Origin: Oscheius tipulae
Taxonomy: Eukaryota > Nematoda > Chromadorea > Rhabditida > Rhabditidae
Length of the DNA: 64,000 bases
Direction: 5' to 3'
Assembly: GCA_037178975.1 (NCBI GenBank)
Contig: JASJZH010000003.1
Location: 3,410,001-3,474,000 of the forward strand
Shown piece after piece: positions 1 through 12,422 of the stretch. The position numbers were made by a program, and so were the translations under genes. The notes beneath the pieces were generated by a model. That model was not told the DNA's origin. It did not search any database and saw only the letters and a program-made list of their open reading frames with translations. The first letter of the stretch is position 1. The number at the start of each line of letters is the position of its first letter.

Positions 1-1593
1 GTTTAGACCTCCCCATTCCGAAACGAGTATGAACAGAAATGCGCGGAGGGGCGGGGATTGCTTGGCGTACGATTGAGGGAAACAGGGGTTTTCCCCCATT
101 TTCATGCGAAGAGCGTATTTCCTGTTGATTTCAACAAATGTACCAGGCTGATAATTGGGTTAAACACTGCGACGTGGATGGCAACGCGCACCAAGTAGAC
201 TCCATGTTGTCATTTCCAGCTACGTCTTTTTGTAATTTCCAAGCAGTCTCCCAAATTGTAAAAGAACATGAGAAGCACATACACTGAAGAAGCGTTTTTT
301 TTTGGCTCTATGAAGTAATGAAAAATAACAGGAAAAAACATCTAAACTAGAGTACTTGCATAATACAACTATCAATTATTTTTAAAAACGCTCTGTCATC
401 ATGTCACTATCCATGATCGGCGCATTGGAAAAAAAAATTTTGCGAGAAGATTCTTGTTCGAGATGTATTCAGAAAATCTAAAAAAGATTCGAGATTATAA
501 GTAGGAACCAGCTGCTAACCATTTGGCGCATCAAATGAAACGAATTTTCCTTTATTGTTCGATATTCTGTCCCTGTGAGGACGCCTTCTGAGCTGAGCTA
601 CTTCGATCTCCTTTAGAAATGTCGAAGATGCTAGAAATGAGGAAGATAACTTGGTACCAAAAAATTAACATACGCATGATGTCATTAATCAAATTCTCGC
701 ATGGTGGTGTCTCTTTTACACGAACTCGTCCAAAGTCTGCGGCAGTAAGTGGAGGAGATTCATCATGTATCGATTCAGTACTATCCGATACTGCTCGAAG
801 TGTGACGTTTCCTGTAATACACGCTTAAGGTTGACTCACTGGATAGGTAATGAAGTGGTAAAAGAGTGCAAACAGTACGTTTGTGTATTCGATCGGCTAC
901 TTCTGTGAAACAAGGAGTGTTTTTCTTGTTAATCCTTGGTCTCCGAAAGTTTTTGGGAAAATGGAAATGAATGGTTCTTTGATGAAAAATTTCGAGCATC
1001 TCGCGATTTGTCTCTGAAGTAGACATGTATAAAAGGAATAACTACTGAGTTACGTGTTGCCGTTGGGCTATATCGTCTCTTTTTTTCCGCATTCGTCTCC
1101 GACATGGAACTTTCTGAAACGAAAATATTGCAAAAGAAATTTAACGTTCAACAATTGCGAGGAGCAATTTTATACATACTTCTGATGCTCAACTCTAGAC
1201 TACTTGTACCAACTTACATAAGCGAAGAAATTAAATAATTAACCGTAAAATGAGCGTTGCAGCAATTCCAAAACCATAGCGTTATACCTTGCAGTATTTA
1301 TCTGTATTGTTACCAAAAAAAAACTGCAGAGGACGTATAAAAGAGCAACAACCCTTGGCAAAGAAAAAAAAAACATGAAAAATTTGAATTACCGCGCTTT
1401 CGTTGTAGCGAACCGCGCGCCAATCGCATATCGTAATCTTCCATACACCTTCGTACACCCTGCACCGGTCGAAATTTTTTGGGATCCTTTTCCTATTCCT
1501 ACTCTTGTTGGTGGTACCTCTTCTGCTGTTTCGCATTTGTTTTTCTCTGCATTTTCTTTGATCTTCTAAATCCTTTTTGTTGCAGGGTACAAC
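1..1593. other. Left-end region without a supported gene
   Basis: I see no exon chain or recognisable protein here. Short open frames at 619-828 (+), 781-1026 (-) and 1282-1812 (-) have no familiar motif and no matching splice partners. The stretch just before 1594 is T-rich and ends in TTTGTTGCAG at about 1575-1584, which looks like a 3' splice acceptor for the L3 mRNA (5'-UTR intron or trans-splice site). A gene truncated by the window edge cannot be excluded. Confidence 0.5.
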
Positions 1594-3307
1594 ATGTCGC
1601 ACCGAAAGTTTTCGGCGCCCCGCCACGGTTCCATGGGATTCGCTCCGAAAAAACGCTCCAAGAGATATCGCGGAAAAGTAAAGGCTTTCCCCAAGGACGA
1701 TGCTTCCAAGCCCATCCACCTTACTGCTTTCCTCGGCTACAAGGCTGGTATGACCCACATCGTCCGTGAGGTACGTAAATTTGGTTTCCCCAGCGTTCGA
1801 AATTTTCTTCAACCAGAGCTGATAATACTTGTTATTTTAGGTCGACAAGCCCGGATCCAAGGTCAACAAGAAGGAGGTTGTTGAGGCTGTCACCATCATC
1901 GAAACTCCTCCATTGGTCATCGTCGGAGTTGTCGGATACATCGACACTCCTCGCGGACCCCGTCAGTTCAAGACTGTCTTCGCCGAGCATCTTTCTGATG
2001 ACTGCAGACGCCGCTTCTACAAAAACTGGTGCGTTTCGATTCCACTGAATTGTGGATTGGGTATTCAGCTCTATTTTTCTTGTCACAAATGTCATGTACC
2101 TCCTCTGTGCCATGCACACGAGTGTACTTGTCATGCGAGTAATGATGAATGCTTTTCACTGTCATAACTATGGCACGAAAGTACGTGAACTTGCTGTGGC
2201 TCGTATGGTTTCTCAATGAGATATCATAAAGGCACTGTGTTCACAATTCATTGCAGGGGCAAGTCGAAGAAGAAGGCTTTCACTAAGTATGCCAAGAAGT
2301 GGACTGACGATGATGGAAAGAAGGCCATCGAGGCCGATCTGGCCAAGATGAAGAAGTACTGCTCTTCCATCCGTGTCATCGCCCACACCCAGGTCTGGCT
2401 CTTTTGATAAACCTTACATGTTTGTTCAGATGTCCATCCTTCAGCGCAAGCAGAAGAAGGCTCACATCATGGAGATCCAGGTCAATGGTGGAACTATCTC
2501 TGAAAAAGTCGACTGGGCTAAGGAGCATCTCGAGAAGCAGGTTCCCGTTGATACCGTTTTCTCTCAAGACGAGATGATCGATACCATCGGAGTTACCAGA
2601 GGTCACGGATTCAAGGGTGTCACTTCCAGATGGCACACCAAGAAGCTTCCTCGCAAGACTCATAAGGGTCTCCGCAAGGTTGGGCAAAACTTTTATCTTT
2701 GATGAATTCCATTCAGGTCGCTTGTATTGGCGCTTGGCATCCGTCTCGTGTCTCTTTCACCGTTGCCCGCGCTGGACAGAAGGGTTATCATCACAGAACC
2801 CACATCAACAAGAAGATCTATCGTGTCGGAAAGTCGTGCCTCACACCTGAGGGCAAGATCAACGGATCTACCGAAACTGATCTTACCCAGAAGACCATCA
2901 ACCCCATGGTTTGTTTACCACTCATTTCTTTCTTCTATGATGAATCTGTTCGCAAAACCGACTTGTGGTTGAGGAAAAAAGTGGAACTTCTGAGAAGAAT
3001 TTAACCAATATCACTTGCAATTTGATATCTGTAATAAGCTCGTTTTTAGGGAGGTTTCCCTCGCTACGGAATTGTTCAACAAGACTTCCTCATGATCCGC
3101 GGTGCTGTCCTTGGACCTAAGAAGCGTCTCATAACCCTCAGAAAGTCTCTGATCACCCAGACCAAGAGATTCGCTCACGAGAAGATCAACCTGAAGTGGA
3201 TCGATACTAGCTCCAAGACTGGTCACGGACGCTTCCAGACTACCGCTGAGAAGAAGCAGTTCCTCGGAAAACTCAAGAAGGATTTCGAGCAGGAGGCTAA
3301 GGCCTAA
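1594..3307 (+). CDS. RPL3: Large-subunit ribosomal protein L3 (uL3), 6 exons
   Basis: Universal component of the 60S subunit near the peptidyl-transferase centre. Exons 1594-1770, 1841-2028, 2257-2392, 2430-2678, 2717-2908 and 3050-3307 join in frame. The product begins [13 protein letters not shown] and shows the strongly conserved uL3 blocks [36 protein letters not shown] and GHGRFQT, so this is the eukaryotic cytosolic form. Its length (about 400 residues) is normal for the family. The start is the first ATG after a 3' splice acceptor-like sequence ending about 10 nt upstream, consistent with a trans-spliced or 5'-UTR-spliced mRNA. Introns are 37-228 nt. No defect is visible. Confidence 0.97.
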
Positions 3308-3763
3308 AATTTTGTTGTTACAAAGTAAATTTGTTATTGTTACACTTCTGCTCTGTTCAAATCGGCAGGTGTTTCATTCGCAAGTTTCTGCCCGTAGACA
3401 GTAGTGCTGGAATTGGTGGGCGGAATTTGGATGGAAGATAGTATTGTGTTCCACGTCTTTCGTTCCGTACGGCTCTTTCGTTGGACCCGTATTTTGTCTG
3501 GTCGCCGCGATTTTCATTCGATTCGTTCTTGTACTGCTTTCCCACTAGACGACCATGTTCATAGTTGTATTACGGATTTGGCGGGAAGTTCTGACCATTG
3601 ATTTGCCGTCTCTTTCCAGTCTGTCTCGCTCTCTGTTTGTACGGTTTCATGGTAGGAATACGTTTCGATAAGCTATTTCATCTTTCTTATCGCTTTGATT
3701 GCTGGTAGTCGCACTTCATACACGAGCACTTCTTGCAACTTTTTTCTAACGGATCTTCCAGGA
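3308..3763. other. L3-PGM3 intergenic region, possible minus-strand orphan
   Basis: 456 bases separate L3 from PGM3. On the minus strand the frame at 3357-3545 and an adjoining one starting near 3652 encode a basic, Arg/Asn-rich peptide (start MKPYKQRARQTGKRRQ). Joining them needs a doubtful intron of about 29 nt, so I do not call a gene. The end of the region, around 3754-3761, reads as a splice acceptor two bases before the PGM3 start codon. Confidence 0.3.
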
Positions 3764-5689
3764 ATGGCTCTGCATTTCGTGGTTCCAACCAGGTACGAGA
3801 GGTCTACGAACCTGAGTCATAGTGGACAGCAGTGTTCTATCCCATCGAGCTTCAAGTAAGCTATTGTGTATTTTGTATTCATCATGGTTGTTCAGATTCT
3901 CATATGGAACTGCTGGGTTTCGATCGAAAGCTGAAGATCTGACTTTCATTGCCTTTCGCGTGGGATACCTGGCTGGTCTTCGTGCCAGGCTTGTCCACCC
4001 AGTTAATCTCAGCAACTTCAATTTAGACAATTAAATAAGTGTATAGGCGTTATGATCACGGCTTCTCACAACCCAGCTTGTGACAATGGAATCAAAGTCG
4101 TCGACCCTATGGGTGAAATGTTGGCTGGCGAATGGGAGGTTAGATTCACCCTTCGATGCTTATTTATCATCGTTCTTCCAGAAACTTGCTACCGATCTAG
4201 TCAATCAGTCTGATGAGGAGTTTCCGGATGCTGTAAGGAATCTTGAAAAACAGATTCTGTTGCCTCAAGACAGCAGCTCGGCTCAGATCGCTTGTGCCAT
4301 CGACACTCGCTTGAGTGGACCACATCTTCGTGAGGCAATTCAAGCTGGTGCATCACTTCTTTCCTCTAGCGGACTCGGAGTCAAGGTTGTTAATCACGGT
4401 ACGCCATTCTGTATATCATCGTCATTCATTTGTGTTTAGGAATTCTAACAACTCCACAGCTCCATTACATCGTTCGCTGTGTCAATGATTCTTCCTTTGG
4501 AACGCCTACGGAAGACGGATACTATGCCAAACTGAGTAAGGCCTACAATGAATTGCTCGAGATTACACCGGTACAATATGTTCACGACTTGTTCGAATTG
4601 TCTTGTTCAGAATGCCCATCAAGCGGCTTCGCTGGTTCTTGATTGTGCTAATGGTGTTGGCGCTCCTTCAATGCGTAAACTGCTCACACACCTCAAGGAG
4701 AACTCCCTCAATATAACTTTTGCCAATGAAGGTGGCGAGCTGAATCACGAGTGCGGAGCCGATTTCGTCAAAATCTCTCAGAATTTGCCTGCAAACCTCT
4801 CGAACGTGGACTGTGCTCAAAAGTGTGCCTCATTTGATGGCGACGCTGATCGTTTGGTCTACTTTCGACGTGTGGCTAAGGAGAGCGACCATGTGAATCT
4901 GCTGGACGGTGACAAGATAGCAGTTCTGCTCACAAAATACATCAAGGAACAATTGGATGCAGCTCGACTGACGGATCAGTTGTCTATCGGCATTGTACAA
5001 ACTGCTTATGCCAACGGAGCTTCTACCAAGTACATCAAAGAGCAATTGGTATTAATTTCATCTTTTTCGGTCAACACCTTAAACTCAGCATGTTGAACCA
5101 GTTTGTGTGCCCACGGGAGTGAAGCATCTTCATCATGAAGCCTGCAACTACGATATCGGTGTCTACTTTGAAGCCAATGGTCACGGAACCGTCACCTTCA
5201 GTGACAAGTTCAAGACTCTGGCCCACAAAGATTCCTCCGATGACAGTGTCCGTCGACTCTATCTCATCTCGAATGTCATCAATGAAGTCGTCGGAGACGC
5301 CTTGGCAGACATGTTGGCCGTCGAACTGATTCTTCGTCACTTCAATTGGACTACTGAAGACTGGGAGATGAAGCTGTATCAAGATGTTCCTAACGTCCAA
5401 GTCAAAGTTCCGGTAAGTGCTCAGAGTTCAACCACTATCTTCTGCTGTTTAGGTCACTGATCGTAGCATCTTTAAAACTAACTGGGCTGAAACACAACTT
5501 CTGAAGCCGGAACATCTACAAACGAAGATCGACGAAGCTGTCCTCAAGATCAATGCCATTCGTTCTTTCGTTCGTCCCAGTGGTACCGAAAACATCGTTC
5601 GAGTTTATGCTGAAGCTACAACCATGGAGTTGGCCAAGTCGCTTGGAGAAGACATTGCTGCCCTTGTACGTAGTGTATCTAGTCAGTAG
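3764..5689 (+). CDS. PGM3: Phosphoacetylglucosamine mutase, 8 exons including one GC-AG intron
   Basis: Interconverts GlcNAc-6-phosphate and GlcNAc-1-phosphate on the way to UDP-GlcNAc, the precursor of chitin, N-glycans and O-GlcNAc. Exons are 3764-3855, 3896-3988, 4027-4138, 4182-4398, 4440-4570, 4611-5048, 5089-5412 and 5453-5689. Family hallmarks in order: [12 protein letters not shown] near the N terminus, the catalytic serine loop ITASHNP, the metal-binding loop SFDGDADR, the sugar-binding block ANGHGT and the phosphate-binding [14 protein letters not shown] near the C terminus. All catalytic positions I can check are present. The second intron (3989-4026) must use a GC donor to keep the conserved reading frame into [10 protein letters not shown]. 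Start is the first ATG, two bases after an acceptor-like TTCCAG. Confidence 0.95.
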
Positions 5690-5791
5690 TTTGTACCATT
5701 TTATTCCTCCACCGCCTGTCTGTGATATTCCCTTTTCCACGTTTTATCAGAGGTAAACATTTTTTTTTCAAGAGAACTTTTATTCTGACAG

Positions 5792-6532
5792 CTATAGATC
5801 TATTTTCGACGCGGCCTCGTCCAAGGTCTGCTGGGTCACATCAATGCTTCTCGAGCTTTTCTCCGGCGATTGTAACGAGTCTTTGCTACCGTTTTCAATC
5901 TTCTCCGTTTGGCTTCCTTTCTTCATTTTCTCATCCACAATCTTGCTAGACATCTGCGTCTTCTGTTCTTCCGATTCCATCAGCTTCTTGGATGGTTTCG
6001 GTTCGTTGCTAGTAGTTCGCACTTTGATCATCTCCTGCTGTCGCTTGTTCGATTTCCGCTCCAACGGTGACTTGGAACCTCTCAGTAATTGGATGTCGAT
6101 CCGATGCATCGAAGTGCGGCGTTCCACTTCTGTTGCTGCATCAACAGGAAGGTTCTTTTTGTAAACTTTCTCCGAGTCACCGAAGACGCAGTACATCTGT
6201 TCCCGTTCGGATAAAGGCAGAGACACGTCCTCGGCGTAATGGACTTTTTGAAGACGATTCAGGAAAGATAGCCACGCCTTGCTCTTGTCTTTGCCTGCTG
6301 GCTCCAAATTCATCTCGAAATTTCCAACGTCGACGTGTGAAATGTGGTGCAAGATTGGTGTGGGAATCAGAAACTGTAGAGCATCATCGAGAACAGTCAT
6401 GATCTGACTTTCTAGCCCATCGATGACGTGCTGGGCCTCCAAAATTACATAGTTCATCCAAGCCGCAAATCCTACTGTCAGTCCAACGACGATCGACGTC
6501 ACGATAGAGATCCAGAAAAGCACGTCATCCAT
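5792..6532 (-). CDS. Orphan single-exon protein with an N-terminal membrane segment
   Basis: An uninterrupted 246-codon frame. The first ~30 residues contain a strong hydrophobic stretch (FWISIVTSIVVGLTVGFAAW), fitting a signal anchor or single-pass membrane segment close to the start. The middle (about residues 30-120) looks folded. The last ~110 residues are low-complexity and rich in Lys, Glu and Ser, probably disordered. I recognise no domain. It converges on PGM3, with 102 nt between the two stops. Being intronless at this length is unusual here, where other genes have an intron every 100-250 nt, so a retrocopy or recent orphan is possible. The length and coherent composition argue for a real gene. 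Confidence 0.6.
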   Translation of the reverse strand: MDDVLFWISIVTSIVVGLTVGFAAWMNYVILEAQHVIDGLESQIMTVLDDALQFLIPTPILHHISHVDVGNFEMNLEPAGKDKSKAWLSFLNRLQKVHYAEDVSLPLSEREQMYCVFGDSEKVYKKNLPVDAATEVERRTSMHRIDIQLLRGSKSPLERKSNKRQQEMIKVRTTSNEPKPSKKLMESEEQKTQMSSKIVDEKMKKGSQTEKIENGSKDSLQSPEKSSRSIDVTQQTLDEAASKIDL

Positions 6533-6639
6533 CGACCGTAAGCTAGAGAGTGTCTACAGTTGGCAAACTTGCTAATCGTTGACATGTTACGACTGAGATG
6601 GATATTTGCTAATTACCTCTTTGCATAATACGAGGCCAA

Positions 6640-6835
6640 TCCAACCCTTACAATTTGTAAAAGACGTCTGTTACGCATGTCAACTCTAATCTGAAATAAC
6701 ACTTGAAAAATATGAGGACTTTTTCCATTCCCATTAGAGTTGACAAGACGAGTTTGAGAAAAGGAAAAAATGCAAATGCTCGGGATTGCTCCGCCAGAAG
6801 CGTAAGCGACTGGTACATTTACAGAACGCTCCTAT
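6640..6835 (+). repeat. Structured repeat, copy 1 (hairpin element or ncRNA)
   Basis: Shares about 190 nt of patchy similarity with 63722-63925. Both copies have, in order: a CTTTACAATT-like start (CCTTACAATT here), an AGAYGTCTGT motif, TCAACTCTAATCTG, an AGAGTTGACAAG block and a terminal GCTCCGSCAG-AGCGTAAGC module. In this copy GTCAACTCTAAT (6679-6690) and ATTAGAGTTGAC (6733-6744) form a perfect 12-bp inverted repeat. There is no coding potential. Either a non-coding RNA family or a short foldback element would fit. Confidence 0.55.
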
Positions 6836-7069
6836 CTTTTACTCTAGTCGTTTGGCAAAAGAGCAGTCTTCCTCTTTTCTCGCGTTTGAATCGCGCGCCA
6901 TGGCTAAAGTGCGCGAAAACAATGTCTTCGAAAGCCGGCCTTCAGTATAACATTCCACTGAGAGATTCTATTATTTAGCCACTTCTCTTACTTTTCTTTG
7001 CTTTTTTTCGACACAGAAGGTCATTTGTAGTGTTCCAGGTTAGTTCGACAGTAAGCAGAAGGTTGCAGA

Positions 7070-9819
7070 ATGTCTAACTTCGACAACCCAGGGCTTTTTT
7101 ATCAAGTAAGCATTCCATTTTATAGTAGTAAAAAGCATAGAAACCAATCAAAAACTTAATGTTATTTTTCAGGAGACATTCTTCGCCAATGATGGTGCTC
7201 CCGATGAAGGCCGTGAAGCCATCGTGGAATATAAGAAGCTGACCACTACCTTTCGCTCTTTCATTCGCGAATTCTCCACCGGTGGTTTTGGCATGATCTA
7301 CAGGTTCATTTCTTCTTACTTTTTTTGACAAGTTGTTTGTTTCAGGGAGCAGCTGAAGAGAAACTACAATCTACAGAATTACTGCCTGGAGATCAGCTTG
7401 AACCATTTGAAAATGTTCGACGAGGATGCAGCCAATCAGCTTCGAAAGTTCCCTGGAAAGTTCCTTCCTGCTCTCGAAGAAGCTGCCAAAACTGTTGCTG
7501 ACGAGATCACACAGCCTCGGCCGGAAGGATGCGAAGAAATGCAGGATATTCAGATTACACTAACTCTGGATGAGTATCCAACGTGCATTCGAAAAGTCAA
7601 AAGCTCGCAAGTTTCTCAAGTCGTCAAAATTTCCGGTATTATTGTGGCTGCCTCCCAGGTAATTGTCTTGGAAATTTCAAAACTAATGAACGGTTAGGTC
7701 CGAGCCAAGGCTACTCGTGTGACTCTTCAATGCCGCCAGTGCCGTCATACACTCAGCAATCAACCCATCAAGCCCGGTCTCGATGGATTCCAGCTTCCTC
7801 GCCAGTGTGGAGCGTATGTTCTTCCGCTCGTCTTGAAGAACACAACGTTTTAGCCCTCAAGCTGGAAATCTCGTGAGATGTCCCGTTGATCCGTATCAGA
7901 TCTTGCCGGACAAGTGTACTTGTGTCGACTATCAAACCCTCAAACTCCAAGAAAGCCCGGAAGATGTTCCTCACGGTGAGATGCCTCGTCATCTCCAGCT
8001 TTATTGTGACCGTTACCTCACCGACAAAGTTGCTCCCGGTAATCGAGTGACTATTGTCGGTGTCTTCTCCATCAAGAAACTTTTCCAAAAAGGAGTAGGT
8101 CCTATCTCCTGTCGTTCCAAGTTGGATGTTTAGAAGGGAGACAAGTCTATGGCCAGTATCAGAACTCCATACCTTCGCGTTCTTGGTATCCATGTGGAAA
8201 TGAGTGGTCCTGGACGAGCTGAATTCTCTCAGTTCACTCCCGAGGAGGAACGCAAGTTCCAGTGAGTTTTCCTTTCTCCGTCGCTGTGAAAACTTACATA
8301 TTTTCAACTAAAGATTCTGTTCAGAGAAATAGCCAAGAGACCAGATGTCTACGATCTTATTAGCAAGAGCATTGCGCCGTCCATTTACGGTTCCGACGAC
8401 ATTAAAAAGTCGATTGCCTGTCTGCTGTTCGGAGGATCAAGAAAACGTCTTCCAGATGGTCTGACTCGTCGTGGTGACATCAATGTTCTTTTGCTCGGTG
8501 ATCCCGGAACAGCCAAATCGCAGCTGTTGAAATTTGTGGAACAAGTATCGCCAATCGGAGTGTATACCTCTGGTAAAGGATCGTCGGCCGCTGGTCTGAC
8601 TGCTTCTGTCATTCGTGATCCTACTTCGGTTTGTTAAACTGCCTTCTTTGAATCATTTTTCGTCAGAGATCCTTCATCATGGAGGGAGGAGCCATGGTTC
8701 TGGCCGATGGCGGTGTAGTCTGTATCGACGAGTTCGACAAGATGAGAGAAGACGATCGTGTCGCCATTCACGAAGCTATGGAGCAGCAGACAATTTCAAT
8801 TGCCAAAGCCGGTATCACGACCACTCTGAACTCGCGATGCTCTGTTCTTGCTGCTGCTAATTCTGTATATGGTCGTTGGGACGATTCCCGCGGAGAAGAG
8901 AATATTGACTTCATGCCAACCATTCTCTCCCGTTTCGATATGATCTACATTGTCAAGGATTCTCATGATGTCCAGCGTGATGCCGTAAGCTGGTTTCTTC
9001 TTCAGTTTACTAACAAACCCATTCAGACTCTGGCCAAACACGTCATTGATGTTCATGTGAATGCTTCTCGTGCAAGAGGCAAAGAAGTCACGGGAGAACC
9101 TACCCATAACAGTGATGCCATATTCGATAATGAGGGCTTCCTCACTCTTAGTATGACTTAAATACCTGGTGTATCCTTATTTTATTTCCAGACTTCCTGA
9201 AGAAATTTGTCGCATTTGCTCGTTCTACCTGTGGGCCTCGTCTTGCTCCTGCTTCCAGTGAAAAGTTGGTGAACAACTACGTGCGCATGAGGAACCCTCC
9301 TACCGAAGGAGGCCAGTTGAGTCAGTCTCTTATTTCTTCTTTTTTAATCATCTGTTTTGAGAGGGTAAGAAGGGACATCGAAGCGCCATCCCGTTGACAG
9401 TCCGCCAACTGGAAGCTGTTGTTCGAATGAGCGAAAGTCTTGCCAAAATGGAACTGCAGCATTTTGTCAATGACAAACATGTCGAAGAAGCTCTTCGTCT
9501 CTTCAAGGTTTCGACTATTGAGGCCGCTGCTACTGGAAATCTTGCCGGTACAAACTATAGTTGTATACCCTATTAACTTTTTTCAGGTATCGAAGGCTTC
9601 ACGACTGGCGAAGACCAGGAAACCTTGAACAGAATTGAAACTCAGCTCAAACGTCGTTTTACCGTCGGAACGCACGTTTCCGAACATCTCATCGTTCAAG
9701 ATTTCGTCAATCGCCAACACTACAAGGAATCGCTCATCAAGAAAGTCATCATGGGGCTCGTTCGTCGTGGCGATCTTCAGTACAAGATGCAGAGAAAGAT
9801 GTTGTTCCGTGCTCGCTAA
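7070..9819 (+). CDS. MCM5: DNA replication licensing factor MCM5, 12 exons
   Basis: Subunit of the MCM2-7 replicative helicase. Exons 7070-7105, 7173-7303, 7346-7658, 7698-7813, 7854-8094, 8134-8261, 8325-8628, 8667-8984, 9027-9150, 9192-9320, 9362-9547 and 9587-9819. The N-terminal domain carries the zinc-binding cysteine pairs (CRQCRH, then C..RCP). The AAA+ core shows Walker [14 protein letters not shown], Walker B CIDEFDKM, sensor 1 AAANS and the arginine finger in LSRFDMI. The C-terminal winged helix ends [10 protein letters not shown], as MCM5 does, rather than like another MCM. Length (about 730 aa) is typical. The start follows an acceptor GTTGCAG by one base. The next + gene starts 105 nt after the stop, which is operon-like spacing. 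Confidence 0.97.
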
Positions 9820-9924
9820 TTTCTGTGCATTCGATCTCGTTCAAATCTGTATCATTCATTCTTTGCTTATTTTTATAAACTGATCCGTCTAGATATCGCG
9901 TTTCATTCTGTCTTCGTGTAAACC

Positions 9925-10895
9925 ATGCGGGCACTGCTTTGTCTAGTGTTAGCAGTTCCAGCATGCTCCATAAACCCTTGTGAAATCGATCCAAATGCGT
10001 GTGTTCCTCTCGAAGATTTCGAGGTACACCCCCTCTGGAATAGCGTCATCCTTTTTTAGGTCAATTGTACCTGTATTCTAACACATGGACGACCGATTAA
10101 TGCCTCCGACAGCGTCTACATGTTTCTCCTCGGACATCGAATACCTCTACATCTTTTCCGACAAGTTGGTATATCCATGCAATCCAATAACTCGTTTAAA
10201 GGTTGAAATGTCTCAGCTGTTTCGGAAGAAACTAAAGCATAGAATACCATCATCGTTGAATTTTGATAGCTCTCTCGAGTTTCCGGAATCCATAGCTCGT
10301 ACTCTTCACATAGAAGAGAATATGGTCTTGTTCGTCATAAATTCCACCTATACGGACAGCATTCTAACAGCTCTATCAAACAATAGCGTTTCTCGATCCG
10401 ATGCCAGATGAAACAGAACACGTTCAGATCTTGAAAACACAAGAAGCAAAGAACTTTTCGAGATGGTGTGCGGAAGGAGAATGCAATACTGTGGTTGACG
10501 AAACGATGCTTCATAATGTGAGCGCAGGTAAGAGAAAAAAAAAGAGCGGCGACTATTTTCAGGAGTTTACACTCATGCGGCTGATATTCTGCAAGTGGTG
10601 GAACTCAGGGGAACGTCTGTAATTGCTGCCTCATCTGTCAAGGCAGAATTCAATCTACCGCAGGTTCAATCGATGATATGTGATACTAAGTGCACAAAGT
10701 TCCAGCCGGGAGATGGGTCAATGTGTCGGAAGCACTGTACTCAAAGGTAAAGGAATATGGTATCTGGCTAGGAGTTTCAGAATGCGCTATGACTACGTCT
10801 CCGTAGTCGGTCAACTAAAGAGGGACTTCCAAATGTTTGTACGTGCGGCGGCGGCGAAGAATCTGAGAGATAAATATCACAAATATCTCAAATGA
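9925..10895 (+). CDS. Orphan secreted or lumenal Cys-containing protein, 260 aa
   Basis: Six exons join in frame with standard 34-46-nt introns: 9925-10023, 10060-10164, 10202-10324, 10371-10527, 10563-10746 and 10781-10895 (783 nt). The N terminus MRALLCLVLAVPACS is a clear signal peptide. Cysteines follow in pairs (NPCEIDPNAC, CTC, CAEGEC, CDTKC, CRKHC), suggesting disulfides, and there are a few N-x-S/T sites. The C terminus is basic and helical. I recognise no family. Position 105 nt downstream of MCM5 on the same strand suggests co-transcription, without implying a shared job. The perfect phase across five introns makes the model credible. Confidence 0.6.
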
Positions 10896-11173
10896 TGTCT
10901 GGTGTTTTCATCATGAAATCATAATAACAATGTGAACATTATTAAAGTCAGATTGTTCAATGGATCAAAAGGGCAAACATAATTTACGTTACTGTGGAAT
11001 AAGAGGGACACAACTCCCGGCGGAAACTAGTGTCAGAACTAGTTGTAAGTAAAAGCTTAGACCAACGTGAGAACGGATGATAAAGTCTACGGTGAGGAAA
11101 TTCATCAAAGCTTAGAAGAAAAGACAAAGGGGCGACAATACTCACGCACGAATGTATATGTACAGTAGTTTTT

Positions 11174-12422
<1,249 letters not shown>

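Noticed and set aside
619-828. 69-codon plus-strand frame near the left edge
   Set aside because: No motif, no splice support and ordinary non-coding composition.
5140-5400. Minus-strand frame over PGM3
   Set aside because: Shadow of a strongly conserved PGM3 exon.
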